A stretch of DNA of 64,000 bases from Berghia stephanieae (lineage: Eukaryota; Mollusca; Gastropoda; Nudibranchia; Aeolidiidae), in NCBI GenBank assembly GCA_034508935.3, contig CM067444.1:50990936-51054935 (forward strand). The letters run 5' to 3'. The notes beneath the pieces are model-generated. The model made no database searches and was not told the DNA's origin. It saw only the letters and a program-made list of their open reading frames with translations. Below are positions 42,150-52,301 of this stretch, piece by piece (the first letter of the stretch is position 1; every line of letters begins with the position of its first letter). Both the position numbers and the translations under genes were made by a program.

Positions 42150-43456
42150 GGGAGGGAGAGTGATAGAAAGAATGAGAGAGAAGGAAGAACATGGGAAAAG
42201 GAGAGATAAAAGGTAATTGAAATCCAAGGAAAGTCAAAACATACTTGTACATATTGCGGTAATGTTACACTTTTCCATCAGCTTACACGGCTTGAAATGT
42301 CTGCAGACCTGGCCTGAAGGACAGTTCTTGAGAAAAGAATAAGACTTGAAAAAGTCAGCATAATATACGTACCGTACATTCTTCATTGCATTCTTGGTCG
42401 ATCACAAGATTGATAATTGTGTCAAAGAGTACAACTACGCATCTTTTGGTCAGTGTCAGGCTATAAGTTTACGAAGGCTATAGTCAGAGGGTACCTGGCG
42501 TAGCCATCGTTAACTTAAAGCCAGACACAAGAACCCACTAGGACTTAGGCCTATGGTTTGGTTTCATTTTTTAGGTTTTGCAGAGTATAGTGAGTTTACC
42601 TTAGTAGGGGGAATTAGGTCCAAAAACCCCTTGAATTGTGCAAACAGGGTTGAAAGCATGAAAATTACATATGTTGTAGAATATGAAAAACCCTATAATT
42701 TATGATATAGAACCACTCTGAGAGATCAGTATTAGTTGAGATACAAGGTTTTTAAGATTAGAAAATTTTGAAATGGACGACAATAATTTCTTTCATTTTT
42801 ATTGTGTAAACATTCGAGGCAAGCCGACCAAAGGTTGTTTTACGTCATCCTTTGGATTCCCATTGGTGACTATTTTTAGCGTCGAAGCGGATGTTTTCCT
42901 TTCCCTTGACTTTCGATTCACGAATCATACAAAGTATTTAATCGTAAATATTATTCAATTTCACTTGTTTTAAAGGACGTCTAGCGAGCAATATTCTATA
43001 ATATGATATTTTTCTGCATCTGATTATTATAAGTATAATCAATTGCTCTAAAACGGACGGGCAGACGGGAAGACGAGCAGACGGGTAGACAAAACAGACT
43101 AGCAGAATACAGCTCAATAAATGCCGATAACCGATGTTGACAAAGGACAGTGCTCCTTCTCCCCTCCGCCTGTTTTCTTTTCTTTCCAAAAATACTGCCA
43201 TAATAATTTTACGTGAGTTAAAACCTATTTCTGTCAAACTTGATGACAGTAAAGAGTCAGCATACCACTTACATTGCTATAATTATCATCATTATCATCA
43301 TCATCAACCACTATGATGCTGTATTTACTCTACGTTATTTACCGCAAAGGGACAATGGAAGAATGTTCTTTTTGTACTGGTGTGTCCTTATGTAAGGCAC
43401 TGCACCCATTTTGCCTGCTGATGATGGGTCTTTAACAGAAAGAACGAAAGAAAGAA

Positions 43457-43538
<82 letters not shown>

Positions 43539-44572
43539 TATTGCATATGCTTAATAAAGGAATGCGTTTGCATGATTTCAGATACACATACAATAGCAAA
43601 AAGAACTGCTCCCAGAGACTGGGACAAGTGATTGATATGCCAACAAGATAACACAGACCGTTTAGAATGTCCCTCTAAGTCGAGGAGGTATGACAAAGGG
43701 CAAGGCTATGAAACTCTTTTTGAAGAGTTAACACAATTCAATTATTTGGTGTGTGATGAAAACAAGTTGGATGTATCTATTTTTTTAATTCATCAGAAAG
43801 AAATGAGATTATTGATAGCTTAAAACAAAATGATGCTAAGTGGCATAAGTATTTTTGTCGTGTAAAATTTAATGCCAACAAAATTAGGCGATTAGAATTA
43901 AAGAAATCTAAATGAATTGCCCTACAAGAATTCCAAACTTCGTCATTTGACTCGGAGGAGTCACCGAATGAATATATTTCGCAACCCACGAGAATAATGA
44001 GACAACGTTCAAAATTAGAGATCGGCTATAAAAAACAAACGTGCTTTTTTGTAAAAACATGTAATCGGGAGTACTCCATTCTGTAATGACAACAGATATG
44101 GAAGAAAATATTCGTGAAATAGCGTTATCTATAAAAGATTCTGATATGTTGTCATTTATTGCCGGAGGAGATTTTGTCACTCAGGAGGCACACTACCGCC
44201 CTATACCATAAAATTTGTCATGCACGATACTTAGAAAAACAAGCTTTAAAAGATGTCACTGCTGATGATAATCATGATGTCACAGTTCTTGAAAGAATTC
44301 GAGCTTTTGCTAACATTATAACTTTTATAGAAGAGAACCCTGCAACAAATGTCACTGTGGATCTTATTTCCAGAATTGTCAAAAGTGTCTCAAAAACTCA
44401 TCAAATGTTCATGTAAGAGAGAATGTATCGGCACCCGATGCAAGTGTTTAAGGTCCGGTTTGCCTTGCACGGACTTGTGTAGATGCGGGGTGTGTGTGTG
44501 GGGTGTGTGTGTGGCGGGGGGGGGGGGGGGGGGGGTGTAAGGTCAGTACATTAATGAGTAAAATTCTCTCTC

Positions 44573-44618
<46 letters not shown>

Positions 44619-45700
44619 CACCGTCTCTCCAGCTCACTCCCTCTCCCGCTTTTATCTACTAGTTACAACACGAAATAACCATCAGTTAGCTACCGTAAAT
44701 GGTTACCAGTGTATTTAAAGTTTTAGAACGCACATTGTATTATCGTGGTTATTTCCTCGGATAAGTAATGCTATATAGGAAAAAATAAAAGTGCTAAAAA
44801 CGCACTGTTATGATAAATTGCCAGAGTGGTTCTATATCAGGTGTTATTTATACGGGTCATAGCTACCTATATGCCAGTTTTCATGATTTCAACCCCAATG
44901 TGCACGGTTTTAGCCTAATTTTCCCTAATACAATGAATATGAAGAAAATATATACTTTTACGCAGTTATTTCCCTTGTTTAATATAGCTGTAATAGGTAA
45001 ATTCTAAGACCTTAAACCGATACGTTATGATTGATTGCCAAAGTGGTTCTATATCAGATGTTTTTTCTATGGGTCTTAGCAACCTGTATGCAAATTCTCA
45101 TGCTTTCAACCGGAATTTTCACGGTTTTAGCCTAATTCCCCCTACTCTAACTCACATTAAATTAGATAATAAAATTCTATGCACCAAAAACTACACGTCT
45201 TAACAGATGACAATATCAATGGATCAAACAGTCTCACACGTTGTTTTATTCAGATGGCAAGATCTATGGACCAAAGTCTCACACGCTGTTTTATTCAGAT
45301 GGCAATATCTATGGACCAAAGACGTCTTATTCAGATGGCAATGTATGAACTAAAGTCTCGCACATCTTTTTCTAATGGCAATAGCTATGGACCACATTAT
45401 TTACGTCTTATTCAGATGTCAATATTTATGAACGAAAGTCTCACACATTTTATTCAGATGGCAATATCTATGGACCAAAGTCTTCACGTCTCATTCACAT
45501 TGCAATATTTTTGAACTGAAGTCTCACACGAGAACATATTTGCAGGTCTGATAAGGAGACACAGTTATGGGCTCGTTTTAACATTGTTGTAAAGGAGAAT
45601 AGTTTGCGTTGGTTTGAGACTATTTCCATTACACCAATGAGACCATAACAATTTTGGTTAATAGAGATGTTGTTATCAACCAAAGTTTTCTTACAAACGT

Positions 45701-45739
<39 letters not shown>

Positions 45740-45740
45740 C

Positions 45741-45807
<67 letters not shown>

Positions 45808-47576
45808 TCGTCATACAAAGAGACAGGACATTTGAATGTATCTACCGATAGTCTACATTTCATGTTATTTTTTCAGACGTGTCCAAACGGTGAAATCTGT
45901 AGACACTTCAAACCTTGCGGGGTAAATGAAAATTGTAACATGACTGTTACTTGCACAGGTACTTCATACTTTACAGGAAATTCATTCATCTCTCGTCTAA
46001 ATTTATTCATTAAAAATGTTTACAGTTCACTGTTCTGGATTGGTCTTATGACCTCCCACGATGGGCATTGTTGTCACTTGCTGTTGTCCTTTTCTATGCT
46101 GCTATCTGTCTTTGCTCTGGATTGAAATTGCTCGGGTTGTTTCATCGTCCTGGCGGGGATCCTTAGCTGGAAATGAGACAGTCAATGTATAATACCTTAT
46201 TTGAAAGATGGTATTTTTTCCATGCAAATCATCTCTCTAGGTGGGGTTCCTGAACTCCCATAGTGGGCAGGGGGGTACATACTGTGTCTTCTATCCCCTT
46301 ATAACTGTTTTCCAACATTCTTTCTGTCTTTGTCTTGGAATGAGATTACTTGTTTTTTTTTTCAAGGCCCTGGCCGGAGTCCTAGCTGGGAGGGAAGGTC
46401 AAATGCATAGTTATTGTTTTGGGAGATGACATTTTTTTCCTTGTAAATCATCTCTCTGTTATGTATTATTATATTTGTTATTTTCAATCTATAATGTAAG
46501 CATTTGAGTGTATTCTTTGTTGGATTTTGTTCTTTTGTCCGGATGAGACTTATAGGTGATCTCAAACTAAGTACATCGGTGGTATGCTCTTGGAATCTAC
46601 ATCCGGTCCCTATTTGTTTCCAGTTCCCATATGCCTTACTTTTTCTTGGGTGCTTTAATTGTAATTCTAGACCTTTTTACTATCCCATTTCTTCCTTTTT
46701 ACTGGCGCTGATATAACCTAAATGTGTTGCAAGCGCCGTAAAACCCTTAAAAACAAAAACAAAAACAAAACAAATCATCTCTGTGTTATTTACTTTTATA
46801 ATTATTAGTTTTGTATATGTAAACAATTGAGTGTATCCTTCATAGCGAGATCTCTTGCTTGTATTTTGATAGGACTTTTCAGTAATGCCAAAATATAAAC
46901 ATTGATAAATTGCTTATAGAATCGTCTGTTCCATTATTTAACTAGTCATAATTGTCGTACTTTTTATTTGGTGCTTTTAACTTAAGATCTACAACTTTTG
47001 CTCTATCATTATCTTTTTTAGTGGAGATGAAAATATGACCTAATAGTGTCGCAAGCGTCGTAAACCCCGAAAAAAATTATGCTGAAAATGGAATTTATAG
47101 TCTATGATCTGATTCTTTGGCTTAGTTCATGTGTTTTATTAAGTCCAATCAATTTAATAGAAGAAATGAAATTGACGTCACTCAGCTCTTTTTTTAAAAA
47201 AATGTTTTTAGTCAGTTATTTGTTATGAGTAGTTCTCATTAAATTGGATTAATCAGACTATAAACGTTCAAGGTTACCCATAGTTTTGATTGGTACGTTA
47301 TATCCCGTTGGCGGATGTTTTGCTTTTTTTTTTTTTTAACTAGACGCATATCATCAATAGTTTCATGAATAAATTTAGACGAGAGATGAATGAATTTCCT
47401 GTAGAGTATGAAGTACCTGTGCAAGTAACAGTCATGTTACAATTTTCATTTACCCCGCAAGGTTTGAAGTGTGTACAGATTTCACTGTTTGGACACGTCT
47501 GAAAAAATAACATGAAATGTAGACTATCGGTAGATACATTCAAATGTGCTGTCTCTTTGTATATTATTATTATTAT

Positions 47577-47637
<61 letters not shown>

Positions 47638-50600
47638 ATAACAACAACAAAATAATTTTAAAAGAACAAGAAAAAAAGTAATTAAAAAAAAAAAGAAAAT
47701 GGCAAATCATGACCTCACATACCACGTCTTTGCACGGGTCCATCACGTTGACCTGGCATTGGAAACACGGCAGAATAGCCGCAATGGCGACCTGGAAAAT
47801 ATTGAACGTCAGAAACGTTAAATATAATGCATCACATTGATCATGTTTTACTCATGTGGAATAAGGATAAAGTCAACCAGGCTGGACCAGAAAGATTGAT
47901 TGACTTTAAGCAAGATCGACTTCTCCATTAACAGTCTTAGATAAAGAAAATAAAATATTAAGAGTACTAGTCCCATACGATTGGCAGTCATATTTGCAAC
48001 ACCAGATCCAAATAATGGACATAACTATATATTCAGAGTACAAGTTCCATCATATATGGTAATATCAGATCCACTACTAGCAACGGTAGTAGGAAGGACT
48101 TTTTAAGTCTACTAGGTCTAACTTAGTCTAGTCTAAGTTAGACTCTAACACTGACTATATAGTCAATATTAATCAGTTAGCCATATCGAAAAAAAGATAT
48201 AAATATAAAGCCAAAGGCCATAATAAAATAAGAAACAGTAGATTATCCGAATCAGGATGTCGGAGATCTGATCACCATATCTAGTAGGCCTAGCCGCTAG
48301 CCGACGTGCGAATAGACAGCAAGCAAGCACGACAATGGGTCCAACTAGCAGGAACTACAGCAGATGCTAATTCTAAACATTTCTGTTCATCCAAGAACAC
48401 CACTGGCCTTGTTTTGTCTAGATTGACGTCTTAAAAATGCGAGCGTCACCAAAATTTAGGTGCCAAAATTTGACAAAAGACATGTTGGTTGTTTCACCCA
48501 TCTACCGAGGAGCCACAGGAGGACTTTTCATAGAAAAAGGTTTGACACTGCAAAATTAGCGGAACATTTCAAAGAAAATCCCAAAATCCCCGAATTCCGC
48601 GGATCCGAGGAAGATTATCATCACTGATTATTACTCAATTATTATTGGTACTTACCAATTGTCAAATATTCTGGCTCGGTAACTTCTTCTTCTTCTAGGT
48701 TCCATGCCTGGTCCAGGCTTCGGATACTGCATGAATTATCTCTCTCCATTCCTCCCTGTCTCTTGCCTTTTCAAACAGCTCTTGGATTGTTAGGCTGGTG
48801 AAGCCCTTCAGTTGGTCTATGAGTGTTTTTCTTTGTCTCCCCCGGGCGCGTTTACCAGGTATTTTTCCACAACTTGCCAGGTATTCATTCTTATCTTTCC
48901 TTACTATGTGTCCGAAAAAGGATAGTTGTCGATCCACTATTAAGGGCATTAGTTTCCTTTGTTGGTATGTTTGTTTTAGCACTTCTTCGTTCGTTTTGTG
49001 TGCAGTATACGATATTCTCTGCATCCTTCTCAAGCACCACATTTCAAAAGCTTCAATGTTCTTTTGTGTTTCTGCATTTGTAGTCCAGCTTTCGCATCCG
49101 TATAACAAGATTGGCCACACGTAGCACTTCAAGACTCGGAATCTAATCCCGAACGACATCTGTTTGTTTTTCAAAATGTTTCCCAGGTCCATGAAGGCCT
49201 GTTTGGCTTGAGTTATTCTTGCTCGTATGTCTCGGTTACATCTTCCATCTGTTGTCACTATTGAACCTAGGTATTTAAAACTTTCTACGTTGGTAAGTTG
49301 CTCGCCGTGAATCGTTATATTGCAGGTGTTGTTGTTTTCGGGGTTTTTCTGTATTACCATGCATTCCGTTTTGGTGATATTCACTTCCATTCCCTTGGCT
49401 TCACTATCTACTACCACTTTGTCAACAATCTTTTGAAGTTGGATTTCTGATGTTGCAATGAGTACCGTATCGTCTGCGTATCTTATATTATTTATGTTGT
49501 GACCTCCCACTTTTATTCCCTCCATATTATTTATGCCCCTCATGATTGTTTCTTGGTATAGATTAAACAGATCTGGTGAGGCAACACACCCTTGACGGAC
49601 TCCTTTCTTAATAGGAATGGAATTTCCTGTAGAGTTTCCGATTTTGATAGATGCCTGCTGGGTGTAGTATAATGTTTGCATGAGTCTGAGGTCTTTCTCA
49701 TCAGCGCCAATGGAGTGCAGTTGTTTTAGTATTTCTTCGTGGCGTACTCTATCAAAAGCTTTTTTGTAGTCGACAAAACAGAGGTATAGTGGGGTCTGAA
49801 CCTGTATAGCTCTTTCACTTAAAACACGGAGGAGTATATTGCGTTCCTTGTCCCTCTGTCAGGTTGGAATCCATATTGTTCTTCTGCGATTTCGGGGTTA
49901 ATCTTATTCCTTAGCCTGTTGATAATTATACGCAACAGTATTTTGTTGATGTGGCTTATTAAACTTATAGTTCTAAAATTTTCGCATCTGACTGCACCTG
50001 CTTTCTTTGGTATTGCTATGAAAATAGAGTTACAGAGATCTTCTGGAATTTTCCCAGTATTGTATATATTGTTGAATAATATGTGAAGTTCATCAATTGC
50101 TAGATCTCCTAGGCTTTTTAATACCTCTACAGATATTTCATCAGGGCCTGTTGCTTTACCATCCCTCATTCGTTCCATGGCATGTTCAATTTCACTTTTG
50201 GTGATGTTTGGTCCGCTTAATGGTTCTTTGAATTTCAGTGGTGGTTCATTTCTATTTGGATCATTGTACAGTTCGCCTATGTATTCTACCCATCGGCTTT
50301 CTATATGTTGTTCTTCAAATAGCAGTTCCCCTTGTTTGTTTTGGATACAACTTCCTGCTGCTTTGCTTTTCCTTTTCCCTGATAGTTCTTTTATTCTTTG
50401 GTGAGCTTGTTGGGGGTTGGGTTTGTATTCTCTTTCGATTTCGCAGCATTTCCAGTCTAGATAGTTCTCGTGTGCCTCGATGCATTTGGATTTAATGTGG
50501 TTGTTCAATGTTTGGTATTCTGCAGACCCTCTGTTGCATTTTCGTCTTTCTTCAAATAGGTTTAGAATTTCATTTGTCATCCATTCCTTTTTGCTGTTTA

Positions 50601-51998
50601 TTTGAGCTATTGGTAAATGCTTTTCTGCAGTTGCTTTGACACACTTTTGGAATATATCAAATTGTTTTTCACATTTTTCATTATCAGGTTCACTTTGGCT
50701 TTGTATCATGAGTGCATTTTCAAATTCTTCTCTCATTTTTGTTTGTATGCCATTGTCTTTGCATAACCTGTAATCCCTCTTTATTCTACCAGCTGTTCTC
50801 TGAATAGCTTTAAACTTTATCCTTATTGTACAAACAACTGGACATGGTCACTGTCTACATCGGCGCCTGGGTAGGTTTTGCAATTTAATATGCCATTTCT
50901 GAATCTTGATGATACTGCTATAAAGTCTATCTGGTTCCTTGCTCTGTCCCCTGGTGATTGCCATGTCCAGGTTCTTCTTGGGTGTTGTTGAAACCAGGTG
51001 TTTGAAATCATTAATTTATTTGTTCTACACCAATCTGCCCAGATGTTTCGGTAACTAAACCATAGTTATTTAAAGGTATTGAAAGCAGATTCGTACTTCG
51101 TACTTTCGATTTCAAAAAGAATACAAACCCAATCACTCAGTTTGTAAGAGGGCGTCATAGAAAAATAGTTCATACTTTCCAGTAAAATTTTTGATAGTTC
51201 ACTACTTTTTGTATAGTTTCATATCATTCGAGACATAAGAAATATTATTTGAAACTTGTGGTCGCCAATTAACCAATTTATTATAAAGTACCGAAATTAT
51301 AAGAACAGAATCAATTATTGCGCATTCAAGGAAATTGTACCAAGGCAGAAACGTAGTATTTTTGCTTGAAATCCTTATCAAACCAAACTAAGGAAATCCA
51401 GGTGCTTTAGATTAAATTATCAAAATATTGCTAATTGTAATATGTTTGGCTTTGTGGTCATGCAGTATGACACACGTTTCGGATCGGAAGGTCCTGGGTT
51501 CGAGTCCGCTCTGAGTGGAGCAGAGTTGAGTCGTTGGAAAAGGCTCTTTATTCATAATCTCTCACACTGCAGTACATTGTCTCTGTCGGGAATAAAATGT
51601 ACGACCGCCTAACAGGCGCCATGTCTCGTCCTGCATATCAAATGTGGTTTTGGCTAGGGACCGCGTGTAAAGTGCTTTGAGCTCATTAAGTGGATGTTGC
51701 GCTAGATAATTTTTCGAGTTTGCTTTTTGAAAAATACTTCATGACCGACAGTTAAAAGCTTAAAAATTTATGGCAGTTTTAATGATAATTTCCCCCATTT
51801 TTTTGTAGCAACTTTTTGGAACGGTTGCACCAAAAAACATGGTAACTAAAGCTGACGATAGACAATGATCAAACTCTGAAAACAGTACCAGTTCTGTAGA
51901 GCGCACGGTACCGATGAAAGCAGTAATTTTGGGCTTTCGTTTTGACCTTGGGTAAGCATATCAGGATTGAGTAACTATCTGGTTGTACGCTGTGAAGG

Positions 51999-52037
<39 letters not shown>

Positions 52038-52089
52038 TAGTAGTAGTAGTAGTAGTAGTGATAGTTAGTAATAGCAATATAGCACCAGT

Positions 52090-52143
<54 letters not shown>

Positions 52144-52152
52144 TAGTAGTAA

Positions 52153-52200
<48 letters not shown>

Positions 52201-52256
52201 ATAGTAATAGCAATATAGCACCAGTAGTAGCAGCAGCAGCAGCAGCAGCAGTAGTT

Positions 52257-52301
<45 letters not shown>

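Larger units (their letters stand above)
45700..47640. repeat. Inverted duplication with arms 45700-46016 and 47363-47640
   Basis: Arms are reverse complements at about 97 percent over the exon part: (GAT)n(AAT)n, TCTACCGATAGTCTACATTT, the 82-base Cys exon, and CAGGAAATTCATTCATCTCT. The 1.35-kb spacer holds an old and a young family-A retroposon. The right arm carries the exon in gene orientation. Confidence 0.85.

Noticed and set aside
51449-51530. Functional tRNA gene
   Set aside because: Box B is perfect, but the acceptor and anticodon stems do not fold well by eye and the sequence continues into a SINE body with relatives elsewhere.
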